From NCBI RefSeq assembly GCF_012911935.1, contig NZ_JAAXLA010000012.1, forward strand, positions 51,512 to 115,511: a DNA stretch of 64,000 nt, in the 5' to 3' direction. How positions within the stretch are numbered: the first letter of the stretch is position 1; each line of letters begins with the position of its first letter. Source of the stretch: Pseudonocardia acidicola (GTDB taxonomy: Bacteria; Actinomycetota; Actinomycetes; Mycobacteriales; Pseudonocardiaceae). The notes beneath the pieces were generated by a model. The model saw only the letters and a program-made list of their open reading frames with translations. It was not told where the DNA came from and did no database searches. The position numbers were made by a program, and so were the translations under genes. Shown here one piece after another: positions 52,957 to 61,931 of this stretch.

Positions 52957-53877
52957 CTACTGCGCCCAGCTGGAGTCCGCGGGCGGGGGCTGAACCCCGC
53001 GGACGTCCTCCAGTGCCATCAGCTTCTTGTCGTCCTCGTCGTCGACCCAGGCCTGGGCGATCTCGTCGCAGGTCGCGAACCACACGCCGTCCTTGGACGC
53101 GATGTGCTGGATGAGCCGCTCGTACCAGAGCATGTGGTGTGCCTGCCCGATGATCTGCGGGTGCACGCACGAGGCGAAGACCGGGTTCTCGACGCGCTCA
53201 TAGGCGTAGTCGAAGATGTCCCGCCACCGCCGGAAGATCGTCTCGGTGTCCTGCATGCCGGTGGAGGTGCCGGTGTAGGCCAGCGGCGGGAAGTCGTCGA
53301 GGTACCAGTTGACCGGGATCTCCAGGACCTCGCTGGCCTTGCCGGCGACGTTGCCCTGCTCCCAGTTCACCTGCCAGCGCCGCGGGTGGTACGGCACCAG
53401 GTCGCGGGCCATCAGGCTGGTGTCGTAGCGGAAGCCCGACTCCTCGATGATGTCGAGGGTGTTCTCGCTGTAGTCCCAGTACGGCGAGCGGTACCCGGTG
53501 GGCCGGATGCCGAGGACCTTCTTGTAGGTCGCGAACGCGAGGTCGACGAGGCGGCGCTCGGTGTCGCGGCTGATCGCCGGCGGGATCTCGTGGTAGTAGC
53601 CGTGGTGGCCGAACTCGTGGCCGGCGTCGAGGATCTTCTTGCACCACTGCGGGAAGGTGTCCACCGAGTGGCCCGGGGTGAACCACGTCGACGTGACGTC
53701 GTAGCGGTCGTAGAGCTCCAGCAGCCGCGGCACGCCGACCTCGGCGCCGAACTCGCCGCGCGACATGAACGCCGGGCTGGTCCGGTTGAAGGCGCCGAGC
53801 CAGAGGCACTGCGCGTCGAAGTCGGTACCCAGGTTCACGGCGATCTTCTTGCCGGCGGGTAGTTGCAGGTGTCCCAT
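52957..53877 (-). CDS. Polysaccharide deacetylase-family amidohydrolase
   Basis: A 306-residue NodB-fold protein that is cytoplasmic (no signal peptide). It has the first motif NLGTDFDAQC (catalytic Asp), the second HEFGHHGYYHE (metal His pair), and the third YRSPYWDYSENTLDII. This resembles PuuE-type and other non-polysaccharide members that hydrolyse amides or cyclic ureides such as allantoin. It is 26 bp downstream of the penicillin-acylase-family gene, so both probably degrade one amide compound. The metal and substrate are unproven. Confidence 0.85.
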   Translation of the reverse strand: MGHLQLPAGKKIAVNLGTDFDAQCLWLGAFNRTSPAFMSRGEFGAEVGVPRLLELYDRYDVTSTWFTPGHSVDTFPQWCKKILDAGHEFGHHGYYHEIPPAISRDTERRLVDLAFATYKKVLGIRPTGYRSPYWDYSENTLDIIEESGFRYDTSLMARDLVPYHPRRWQVNWEQGNVAGKASEVLEIPVNWYLDDFPPLAYTGTSTGMQDTETIFRRWRDIFDYAYERVENPVFASCVHPQIIGQAHHMLWYERLIQHIASKDGVWFATCDEIAQAWVDDEDDKKLMALEDVRGVQPPPADSSWAQ

Positions 53878-53903
53878 GCGTCGGTCTCCGTTCCTCGTGG
53901 GGA

Positions 53904-56243
53904 TCAGCTGGTGGGGGGAGCGAGCGAGATGATCTGCTCGGCGGCCTCGTCGACGCGTTCGCGCGAGTAGACGAGCGGGAACGCAGCGCCCTGCGCCCAG
54001 GGCTCGAACAGGTCGGTGTAGTGCGGATCGTCGAGGCGCCCGCTCTGCCCGGGCGCGTTCATCGCCAGCGAGGCGTCCCACTCGCCGACGTCGATGGCGA
54101 TCCGGAAGGTGGAACCCGCGCTCTGCACGAAGTTCTGCCCGTAAGCGGTGTTGCCGACGGTGTCGCCGCTGCCGCCGCGGGGGAGCGGGCCGGCGACCAG
54201 CTGGTCCTCGGGCACCCGGGTGAGCAGCGCCTTGAGCGGGTGCACGGCCCGGGCGACGTGCAACCGGCCCCAGCTCCAGGCCGCCCGGTCCGGGCCCAGC
54301 AGTTGCTCGACCTCGGCGACGGCGGCGGGCAGGGTGGCCGCCACGGTGCCGGTCAGGAACCGCTCCGGGTCGGCGCCGAGCCGGTCGCCGGGCTTCTCGA
54401 TCAGCTCGAGGTCGATCCGGGCGTCGGCCAGCAGGTCCTCGGAGTTCGCGATCCGCGCCATCGTGCCGGCGACCCGCTCGGCTCCGACCAGCGGTTCGAG
54501 GGCCTTCGCGATCAGCGCCGGGCGCAGGTGGCGGCGGTACCAGACCTCGAACAGCGCGCCGGCCGCCGAGTCGGGCCGCAGGTCGGCGTCCCAGCCGAGC
54601 AGCAGATCCAGACCGTCGACGTCGGCCTGCACGGGCAGCGCCGCGACCCGGGCGAGGATCCGCCGGGCGGGCACGCTCACGTAGTCGCCCTGCAACGCCA
54701 CCATGTCCGCGAGCGTCGGCGCCGTCGCGGCGGCCAGCACCTCGTCGATGCGGTGCCGCCGGTACGGGGCGTACCAGTCGTAGGTGATGTGCCGGTCGGA
54801 CGGGAAGTCCTCGGGCAGGTTCATCTCGTTCGCGGTGGCGATGAAGCCCTGCTCGGGGTTGAACGACCCGGGCAGCTCGTCCATGTCGTAGAAGCCGGCC
54901 CATTCGTAGCGGCCGTCACCGGGGACCGGCAGGGTGCCGTCCCAGTTGGGCCGGATCGGGGTCAGCCCGCCGGTCTTCCAGCCGATGTTGCCGTCCGTGT
55001 CCGCGTAGACCTGGTTCTCCGGCGGCGCGCCCCAGCGGTTCATCGCGGCCAGGAACTCGTCCCAGTCCCGGGCCCGCATGTAGTCCATGCTGCCCAGGTA
55101 GGGGGCCATCCCCGGCTGCAGCCAGGCCGCCCGGACGGCGAACGCTGTCCGCTTGCCTTCGTCGGTGTAGATCACCGGTCCGTGCCGGGTGAACAGCAGC
55201 TCCACCTCGACCGGCGCCCCGTCGCGCACCGCGATCGTCTCCCGCTCCACCTGCATGGGCTCCCAGCGGTCCTGGTAGCGGTACTCGCGCGGGTTCTCCG
55301 GGTTGGTCTCGTAGACGTAGAGATCTTCCTGGTCGATCGAGAAGATCGTCAGGCCGAACGCGATGCGGCCGTTGTGCCCGATCGAGATGCCCGGCAGCCC
55401 GGGCTCGCCGCCGCCGATCACGTCGAAGCCCGGGGCGGACAGATGGGCCAGGTAGCGCAGGCCGGGCAGCGCCGCGGCCGCCCGGTGCGGGTCGTTAGCC
55501 AGCATCGGGCGGCCGGTCGCGGTGCGGTCGCCGGCCAGTACCCAGTTGTTGCTGCCCTCGGGGAGGACCTTGCCCCCGGCGTCGTACGGAGCGGGCGGGG
55601 CGAAGACCGGTGGAGTGGTGGCCAGATCGTAGACGCGCAGCACGTCGTCCGGGATCAGGCTCAGGTCGAGTCCGTCCGGGATGGACAGCGTGCGCTCCGG
55701 CTCGCGACGGCGGCGCAGCTCCTCGACCTCGGCCGGATGGTCGCGCAGCGTCAGCGCGCGGGCGACCTCCTCGCGCAGGTTGTAGAACAGCCCGTGACTG
55801 CGGATCCGCGCCACGTCGGCCGGCTCCCAGAACGCCGGCTGGTAACCCAGCTCCCGGAACTCCACCGGCAACAGGTCCGGGTCGTCGCGGGTGAGCCGGA
55901 CGTAGGCGTTGATCCCCTCGACGAACGCCGTGGACGCCCGCTTGGTGTCCGAGCCGTAGGACAGCCACTCGCCGTGCATGTCGCCGCGATAGAGGAACAG
56001 CCGGGCGGCCCGGTCCCGCTCGACGTGCTCGTCGCCGAACACCTCGGACAACCGGCCCAGCCCGCGCCGGCGCCAGAAGTCGATCTGCCAGAGCCGGTCG
56101 CGGGCGGCGTTGAAGCCCTGCACACGGAAGGCGTCGTAGGTGCTCTCCGCATAGATGTGGGGCACCCCCCACCGGTCCACGACGATCTCCGCGGGTTCGG
56201 TGAGCCCGGGCAGCACGAACGACGTCCGGGTGGGTGATGTCAT
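53904..56243 (-). CDS. Penicillin acylase-family N-terminal nucleophile hydrolase
   Basis: A 779-residue Ntn-hydrolase precursor. The chain start has the family's VVDRWGVPHIYAES, and the autoprocessing site is Gly230-Ser231 in EGSNNWVLAG, so the beta chain would start with the nucleophile Ser231. Its later text HNGRIAFGLTIFSIDQEDLYVYE and the C-terminal GGSGDTVGNTAYG are typical. No signal peptide is visible, unlike periplasmic penicillin acylases, which suggests cytoplasmic maturation. Candidates are beta-lactams, N-acyl homoserine lactones or other N-acyl amides. It is divergent from a two-component system at 56452. Confidence 0.9.
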   Translation of the reverse strand: MTSPTRTSFVLPGLTEPAEIVVDRWGVPHIYAESTYDAFRVQGFNAARDRLWQIDFWRRRGLGRLSEVFGDEHVERDRAARLFLYRGDMHGEWLSYGSDTKRASTAFVEGINAYVRLTRDDPDLLPVEFRELGYQPAFWEPADVARIRSHGLFYNLREEVARALTLRDHPAEVEELRRRREPERTLSIPDGLDLSLIPDDVLRVYDLATTPPVFAPPAPYDAGGKVLPEGSNNWVLAGDRTATGRPMLANDPHRAAAALPGLRYLAHLSAPGFDVIGGGEPGLPGISIGHNGRIAFGLTIFSIDQEDLYVYETNPENPREYRYQDRWEPMQVERETIAVRDGAPVEVELLFTRHGPVIYTDEGKRTAFAVRAAWLQPGMAPYLGSMDYMRARDWDEFLAAMNRWGAPPENQVYADTDGNIGWKTGGLTPIRPNWDGTLPVPGDGRYEWAGFYDMDELPGSFNPEQGFIATANEMNLPEDFPSDRHITYDWYAPYRRHRIDEVLAAATAPTLADMVALQGDYVSVPARRILARVAALPVQADVDGLDLLLGWDADLRPDSAAGALFEVWYRRHLRPALIAKALEPLVGAERVAGTMARIANSEDLLADARIDLELIEKPGDRLGADPERFLTGTVAATLPAAVAEVEQLLGPDRAAWSWGRLHVARAVHPLKALLTRVPEDQLVAGPLPRGGSGDTVGNTAYGQNFVQSAGSTFRIAIDVGEWDASLAMNAPGQSGRLDDPHYTDLFEPWAQGAAFPLVYSRERVDEAAEQIISLAPPTS

Positions 56244-56451
56244 GCGGTGTCTCCTCGTGGGACGCGGATCGGCGGGCGGCACGCCGAGTGAATCAAGACC
56301 GCAGGTACCGGTGTCGGCAGAAAACCCATGCCGAGACGGCCATGCGACACCTGCCCGTTCGGGCAATCCCGACCGGTGCGCCGGAGTTTCGCCGGGCCCG
56401 GTGTGGGGCTTTACTGGGCGGGCCCGGTCGGCAGCGGAAGGGAGGGCGCCG

Positions 56452-58098
56452 GTGCCCCCGACGTCAACAGTGGGTCTGCGCCCCGAGTACCACGTCGACG
56501 CCGGCCGCTCGAACGCCATCGACGACGCCCTGCAGCCGGTGCTCGCGGAAATCCGCATGCTGCTCGGCGCCGACATCGGGCTCGTCGTCTACCGACCGGA
56601 CACGCCCGGCGCCGATGTCCTCGTGCTCGCCGCCAGCGCCCGCGATCCCGGCGACCTGCCACTGCCGAACGAGCCACTGGTGCTCGGCCGGCCGGTACCG
56701 CGGCGATCGCCGCGGGTGCTCGTGGATCTCGAGATCGCCTCGGCCCTGCGGCCCTACCGGTTGCTGCTGCGCTCGGCCGTCGCCATCCCGTGGACCGATG
56801 CCTTCGGGGCTGGCGCCGTCGTCGTCGGCACGACCTCACCGCAGCCCCTGCCGCGCACTGCCGAGCCGGAGATGCAGGCGCGCTGCAGCCGCGCCGTCGG
56901 CGCCGCCCTGCGGCGGGGCCGGCGTGCCGGCGCGCTGCGCATCAACGCCGACCTGCAGCGGGCCGTCAGAGAGGTCGCCGAGGCGGCGGTGACGAGCGAT
57001 GACGTGGCGGCGGCGCTCGCGTCGATGCTCGTCTCGGTACGCGACCTGTTCGGGTCCGAGGTCGCCTACCTCTCGTTACCCGAGCACGACGTGGACACGT
57101 TCACGTTCGACCAGGTCCTGGGCATCCGCACGGCCGAGTTCCGGCATCTGCGGATCAGGTTGGGCCAGGGGCTCGGCGGGCTGGCCCGCTCGCTGCAGCG
57201 CCCGGTGCGCTCCCTCGACTACGCCGGAGACGGGCGCCTGTACGCCGCGCCGGTCGCCGAGACCGTCCGGGAGGGGATCGTGTCGGCGATGGCGGCCCCC
57301 GTCCTCGTCGAGGACGAGATCAAGGCCGTGCTCTACATCGGCAACCGGCGCCTGCGGCCGTTCACCGACCTCGACGAGGACCTGCTCGGGGAGTTCGCCG
57401 GATACGCCACGCTCGGGCTCAAGCGGCGCGCGGTCGAGGACTACCGGGTCCGGATGATCCAGCGCCAGGAGCGCGAACGCCTGGCCTTCGACGTGCACGA
57501 CTCCGTCGTCCGCGGGCTCGTGGAGATCGGGTTCGCGGCCGAGGAGGGCCGGCTCACCGCGACGGATCCGGCGCTGCGCAGCCGGCTGGCCACCATCGGG
57601 CTGGCCGCCGAGCAGTGCATGGAGAAGCTGCGCGGCCAGCTCGTGCTGCTTACCGAGGACCGCGACGGCCCGGTCGGCCCCCGCGCGTCGGAGGTGCTGG
57701 ACCGGGTCGCCGCAGCCGGCCGCCGGGCGGGCGTCACCCGCTCGTTCGAGCTGCGCGGTCCGGACACCCTGCTCGCCGGCCCGATCGCGGACGCGCTGGT
57801 CCGCATCGGCCGGGAGGCACTCGTCAACGCGGAGATCCACTCCGGGTGCCGGCGTGCGAGCATCTGTCTCGAGATGACCGCGACCGACGCTGTGCTGACC
57901 GTGAGCGACGACGGCTGCGGGCTCGATGCAGCCGCGCTCGACGAGGTGCTCGCCGGAGCGGCAACGCACCTCGGCTTCCGGGCGATGCGGGCGGCGGCCG
58001 AGCGCGCCCGCGGCCACGTCTGCGTCGAGCCGGGGACCGCGGGCGGCCTGACCGTGCGCGCGGTGATCCCGCACGACGCCCGGCCGGAACCGGCGTGA
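56452..58098 (+). CDS. GAF-domain sensor histidine kinase (NarL type)
   Basis: A 548-residue soluble sensor kinase. It has a divergent GAF-like N-terminal region (about 15-145), a second GAF domain (about 175-325), the HisKA_3 dimerisation helix with the phosphorylated His349 (RLAFDVHDSVVRGLVE) and a HATPase domain (REALVNAEIHSG, SDDGCG). No transmembrane segment, so it senses a cytoplasmic signal or ligand. GTG 56452 lies six bases after a run of GGAAGGGAGG. The stop overlaps the response regulator (GTGA). It is divergent from the acylase operon. Confidence 0.88.
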   Translation: MPPTSTVGLRPEYHVDAGRSNAIDDALQPVLAEIRMLLGADIGLVVYRPDTPGADVLVLAASARDPGDLPLPNEPLVLGRPVPRRSPRVLVDLEIASALRPYRLLLRSAVAIPWTDAFGAGAVVVGTTSPQPLPRTAEPEMQARCSRAVGAALRRGRRAGALRINADLQRAVREVAEAAVTSDDVAAALASMLVSVRDLFGSEVAYLSLPEHDVDTFTFDQVLGIRTAEFRHLRIRLGQGLGGLARSLQRPVRSLDYAGDGRLYAAPVAETVREGIVSAMAAPVLVEDEIKAVLYIGNRRLRPFTDLDEDLLGEFAGYATLGLKRRAVEDYRVRMIQRQERERLAFDVHDSVVRGLVEIGFAAEEGRLTATDPALRSRLATIGLAAEQCMEKLRGQLVLLTEDRDGPVGPRASEVLDRVAAAGRRAGVTRSFELRGPDTLLAGPIADALVRIGREALVNAEIHSGCRRASICLEMTATDAVLTVSDDGCGLDAAALDEVLAGAATHLGFRAMRAAAERARGHVCVEPGTAGGLTVRAVIPHDARPEPA

Positions 58099-58721
58099 TC
58101 CGCTTCTGCGTGGTGGACGACCACGAGATCGTCCATGACGGCCTGCGGGCGATGGCGGCCCGCGAGGACGACCTCGAGTTCACCGGGGCGACGACCTCCC
58201 CGGCCGACGCCCCGGCCCTGATCGAGCGGGCCGGGCCCGATGTGCTGCTGCTCGACCTGCGGCTGGGCGAGGAGAACAGCACGGACCTGTGCGCGGAGCT
58301 CACCCGCCGGTTTCCCGAGCTGACCGTTCTGGTCTTCAGCGCCTACGGCAACGCCGAGCTGCTGTCGCAGGCGATCCGGGCGGGCGCGGCGGGCTACGTC
58401 CTCAAGGACACCAGCACCGCCCGGATCCCCGACATCTTGCGCGAGCTCCGCCGCAACGGCAGCTACTTCGACCCCCGCATCGCGGGCCGGTTGCTGCGCC
58501 GGTCGGCATCGCCGTCCGCGACGCCCGAGGCGTTCGGCGAACGCGAGCTCGAGATCGTGCGCCGGATCGCGCGGGGGGAGAACAACCACGAGATCGGCGA
58601 GCGGCTCCATATCAGCCCGCACACCGTGAAGTTCCATGTCACCACGATGCTGCGGCGCCACGAGCTGCGACGGCGTGCCGAGCTGGTCCGGCTCGCGATG
58701 GAGCTGCACGTCCTGGACTGA
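58095..58721 (+). CDS. LuxR/NarL-family response regulator
   Basis: A 208-residue regulator. The receiver domain has the acidic pair Asp8/Asp9, phosphoacceptor Asp54 (LLLDLRL) and Lys104 (GYVLKDTS). The C-terminal LuxR helix-turn-helix is GERELEIVRRIARGENNHEIGERLHISPHTVKFHVTTMLRR. Overlap with the kinase gene indicates a cognate pair. The likely target is the divergent acylase/deacetylase operon, although direct evidence is lacking. Confidence 0.92.
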   Translation: MIRFCVVDDHEIVHDGLRAMAAREDDLEFTGATTSPADAPALIERAGPDVLLLDLRLGEENSTDLCAELTRRFPELTVLVFSAYGNAELLSQAIRAGAAGYVLKDTSTARIPDILRELRRNGSYFDPRIAGRLLRRSASPSATPEAFGERELEIVRRIARGENNHEIGERLHISPHTVKFHVTTMLRRHELRRRAELVRLAMELHVLD

Positions 58722-58750
58722 GGACGGGGCAGGCCTGCCCGCCCGGTACC

Positions 58751-59935
58751 TCAGCCGCCCCACAGCCAGCCGATGTGCTTGTGGTCGAGCGGATCCCGGT
58801 CGCGGAACAGGGCGTTGCGCAAGGTGCGGGTGAGCCCGTCGCAGTGCCACATGTCGCCCCACACGTGAACCGTCCGCTGGATCCGGGTGGTGCGGGGTTC
58901 GCGCAGCTCCTGGTAGGCCCGCAGCACCCGGTCCCAGTCCGGCTCGCCGCCGTCACCGCCCTTGGCGACCTGCTCGGCCAGCACGTACGCGTCCTCCAGG
59001 GCCTGGCAGGCGCCCTGCGCGAGGTACTGCAGCATCGGGTGCGCGGCATCACCGGTCAGCGCCAGCCGGCCGTCGACCCAACGGCTGATCGGCGCCCGGT
59101 CGTACATCGGCCACCACCGGTCCCGCCACAGGTCGCCGAGCGCGCCGCGCACCGGGGCGCAGGTGTCGGCGAAGGCGGCGTCGAGTTCGCCGGGGGTGCC
59201 CCAGGTGCTCGCGCCGTGCGCCCATGCGGGGGAGGCGAAGACGGCGACCTGGTTGAGCAGCGCACCGCCGCGCAGCGGGTACTGCACGAGGTGGCAGCCG
59301 GGGGCGAACCACACCGTGACGTCGTCGAGTGCGGCGGCGCGGTCGGCATCGAGGTCCGCGGTCGGGACGGTGCCGCGGTAGGCCACGTAACCCGAGCAGA
59401 CCGGTTCGTCGGGGCTCAACCGGGCGCGCAGCGTGGAGTGCAGGCCGTCGGCGGCGAGCACCACCGCGGCCGTGTGCTGCTGCCGCGCGGTGATCGCGGT
59501 CGCGGACCGGCCGTCGGTCCGCACGTCGGTGACGGCGCTGTCGGTCACCAGGTCCACGCCGATCCGCCGGCAGGCCGCGTAGAGCGCGTCCAGCAGGTCA
59601 CTGCGGTGGATCACCGCGTACGGCGCCCCGTACCGGGCCTCGACGTCGTCGCGGAGCGGGACGTGGGTCAGCTCGGTGCCGTCGACCGCGTCACGGAAGA
59701 CCAGCCTGCGAGGCATGCAGCCGCGCCCGACGACCTCGTCGAGCAGGCCCCATTCGCGCAGGATCCGGGTCGCGTTGGGCGCGAGCTGCAGGCCGGCCCC
59801 GACCTCGCCGAACGCGGCCGCGCGTTCGAGCACCCGCACCCGCAGACCGGCCAGCGAGAGCGCGTAGGCGTTCGCCAGGCCTCCGATGCCCCCACCGACG
59901 ACGACCACATCGACGTCACCCGTCACAGTGTGCAC
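58751..59935 (-). CDS. FAD-dependent aromatic hydroxylase-like monooxygenase
   Basis: A 394-residue class A flavoprotein monooxygenase. Motifs: VVVVGGGIGGLANAYALSLAG (ADP binding), ADGLHSTLR (DG), and ALTGDAAHPMLQYLAQGACQALEDA (GD, FAD ribityl contact). These match 3-hydroxybenzoate 6-hydroxylase and salicylate hydroxylase relatives, which hydroxylate phenolic rings with NAD(P)H and O2. It is divergent from an IclR regulator with 47 bp between them, the usual layout for aromatic catabolic genes. No ring-cleavage enzyme is adjacent. Confidence 0.88.
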   Translation of the reverse strand: MHTVTGDVDVVVVGGGIGGLANAYALSLAGLRVRVLERAAAFGEVGAGLQLAPNATRILREWGLLDEVVGRGCMPRRLVFRDAVDGTELTHVPLRDDVEARYGAPYAVIHRSDLLDALYAACRRIGVDLVTDSAVTDVRTDGRSATAITARQQHTAAVVLAADGLHSTLRARLSPDEPVCSGYVAYRGTVPTADLDADRAAALDDVTVWFAPGCHLVQYPLRGGALLNQVAVFASPAWAHGASTWGTPGELDAAFADTCAPVRGALGDLWRDRWWPMYDRAPISRWVDGRLALTGDAAHPMLQYLAQGACQALEDAYVLAEQVAKGGDGGEPDWDRVLRAYQELREPRTTRIQRTVHVWGDMWHCDGLTRTLRNALFRDRDPLDHKHIGWLWGG

Positions 59936-59982
59936 GCCCGCACCGTAAGTGGGTTCTGCTCGCCGGGATCTATCGTTCTGCT

Positions 59983-60723
59983 GTGCGGAACCAGCCCGCG
60001 TACGCGATCACGTCGGTGGACCACGCCCTGCGTCTGGCCCGGATCCTGCAGGTGGAGGGCCCGCTGCGGGTCTCCGAGGCCGCGGAGCGGTTGGGCATCG
60101 CGCGGTCCACGGCGCACCGGCTGCTGGCGATGCTGGTCTACCGCGACTTCGCCGTGCAGGACGACGAGCGCCGCTACCGTGCCGGACCGGCGTTGCGCCC
60201 GGCGAGCGTGACGCCCGAACCGGTCACGGTGCTGCGCGGGGTCGCGCTGCCGCACCTGCGCGCACTCGTCGAGCGCACCGGGGAGACCGCGAACCTGCAG
60301 GTTCTGGTGGGCACGGTGATCCGGTTCGTGGCCACCGTGGAGAGCGAGCAGGTGCTCCGCGTCGGCGATCGCGAGGGCCGCGAGCTGCCCGCGCACCTGG
60401 TCTCCGGCGGCAAGGCGCTGCTGGCCGCGCTGGCGCCGTCCGAGGTGGACGCGCGCTGCGCCGCGGGCGGACCGGACCGGGCCGTGCTCGCCCGCGAGCT
60501 CGAGCTCATCCGGGAGCGCGGCTTCGCGATCAACGACCAGCTGACCGAGCCCGGGGTGATGGCCGTCGGGATGGCCGTGCGCGATCCGCACGGCGTGCCG
60601 CTGGCCGGGGTGTCGGTCTCGCTGCCCAGCGTCCGGTTCGACCGCGACCGGCTGCCCGGCCTGGTCGGCGCACTGTCCCGGGCGGTCGCCGGGATCGAGC
60701 GGGACCTGGCGGCTCAGCCGTAG
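59983..60723 (+). CDS. IclR-family transcriptional regulator
   Basis: A 246-residue regulator with the N-terminal winged helix (AITSVDHALRLARILQVEG, VSEAAERLGIARSTAHRLLAML) and a C-terminal effector domain (LPAHLVSGGKALLAALAPSE, GFAINDQLTEPGVMAVGMAV). IclR proteins often activate or repress aromatic catabolic operons. The divergent monooxygenase is the most likely target. The start is a GTG at 59983; the spacing to the divergent gene leaves room for one operator. Confidence 0.9.
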   Translation: MRNQPAYAITSVDHALRLARILQVEGPLRVSEAAERLGIARSTAHRLLAMLVYRDFAVQDDERRYRAGPALRPASVTPEPVTVLRGVALPHLRALVERTGETANLQVLVGTVIRFVATVESEQVLRVGDREGRELPAHLVSGGKALLAALAPSEVDARCAAGGPDRAVLARELELIRERGFAINDQLTEPGVMAVGMAVRDPHGVPLAGVSVSLPSVRFDRDRLPGLVGALSRAVAGIERDLAAQP

Positions 60724-60788
60724 CGCGGGCGGCGGACTCACACCGCGGCCCCTTCACCGGGTGGCGGAGGGGAGGGCGGGCACCACCG

Positions 60789-61727
60789 ATGAGCGAGGAT
60801 GGTTGTCTGTACGCCGTGAACGCACCGATGCCGCCGACCGGCGAGCAGTTCGTGATCGCTGACGGTGGCACCCGCGCCGTGGTCACCGAGGTCGGCGCCG
60901 TGCTGCGCGCGTTCGAGGTCGACGGGCGCGCCTATGCCGAGACCTTCGACGAGACCGAGCGCCCGCCGCGCGGGTCCGGCTCGGTGCTGGTGCCGTGGCC
61001 GAACCGGGTCCGCGACGGGCGCTGGACCTGGCGGGGCACGACCCAGCAGCTCGCGCTGACCGAGCCGGCCGCGGGCAACGCCATCCACGGCCTGCTGCGC
61101 TACACGCAGTGGCGGCCGGTGGAGCGCACCCCGGACTCGATCACGCTGGCCGCGGTGGCGGTACCGCAACCCGGGTGGCCGGTGCCGGTGGCCACGACCG
61201 TCCGGTACGCCGTCGGCCCGGACGGGCTGCGGGTCACCCACACCGTGCGCAACGCCGGCCCCGAGCCGGTGCCCTTCGGCGTCGGTGCGCATCCCTACCC
61301 GCGGGTCGGCGAGGCCGCCACCGACGACATCGTGCTCACCCTCGCCGCGAGCACGGTGCTGCCGCTCGACGACCGGCAGCTGCCTGCCGGTCCCGCGGTG
61401 CCCGTCACCGGCGACGACGACTTCCGCGGCGGCCTGCCGCTGCGCGGGCGGGTGCTCGACGCGGCGTTCGGCGGTGCCGCGCCGGCACCCGGGGACGATC
61501 TCGTCCGGCACCGGCTGGACGCCCCGGACGGCGCGGTCGAGTTGTGGGCCGATCCCGACTTCCGCTGGGTGCAGGTCTACACCCCCGACGACCGCCCCGG
61601 CCGGGGTCGCGTCGTCGCGGTGGAACCGATGACCTGCCCACCCGACGCGCTGAACTCCGGGCAGGACCTGATCACGCTGGCGCCGGGAGAGACCTGGACC
61701 GGCAGCTGGGGCCTGCGGCCCGTCTGA
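60789..61727 (+). CDS. Aldose 1-epimerase-like protein
   Basis: A 312-residue galactose mutarotase-fold protein. It shows VLVPWPNRVRDGRW, AIHGLLRYTQWRPVE (catalytic His region), GVGAHPYPRVG and the C-terminal AVEPMTCPPDALNSG with the catalytic Glu. These match actinobacterial aldose-1-epimerase-family members. The ATG 60789 is taken although the N-terminal 14 residues are poorly conserved. It is 65 bp after IclR on the same strand and may be separately transcribed. Confidence 0.88.
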   Translation: MSEDGCLYAVNAPMPPTGEQFVIADGGTRAVVTEVGAVLRAFEVDGRAYAETFDETERPPRGSGSVLVPWPNRVRDGRWTWRGTTQQLALTEPAAGNAIHGLLRYTQWRPVERTPDSITLAAVAVPQPGWPVPVATTVRYAVGPDGLRVTHTVRNAGPEPVPFGVGAHPYPRVGEAATDDIVLTLAASTVLPLDDRQLPAGPAVPVTGDDDFRGGLPLRGRVLDAAFGGAAPAPGDDLVRHRLDAPDGAVELWADPDFRWVQVYTPDDRPGRGRVVAVEPMTCPPDALNSGQDLITLAPGETWTGSWGLRPV

Positions 61728-61931
61728 GCCACGGCAGCCTCCCGGTCGCCCCGACCGACGTCGCAGGTGGCGGACAAGACGCGAATCCGTCGTCGGAAAC
61801 GCCGTCCACGGCTCTCCGTAACCGTGCTGTTCTACTCCGTGGGCTGCTGATCGGGTCGCTGGTGCAGCGGCCGGGACGGGCCGGCCGGAAACCACACGGG
61901 GACCGGCTGGGCTGGCTGCAGCAGGCCGGCG

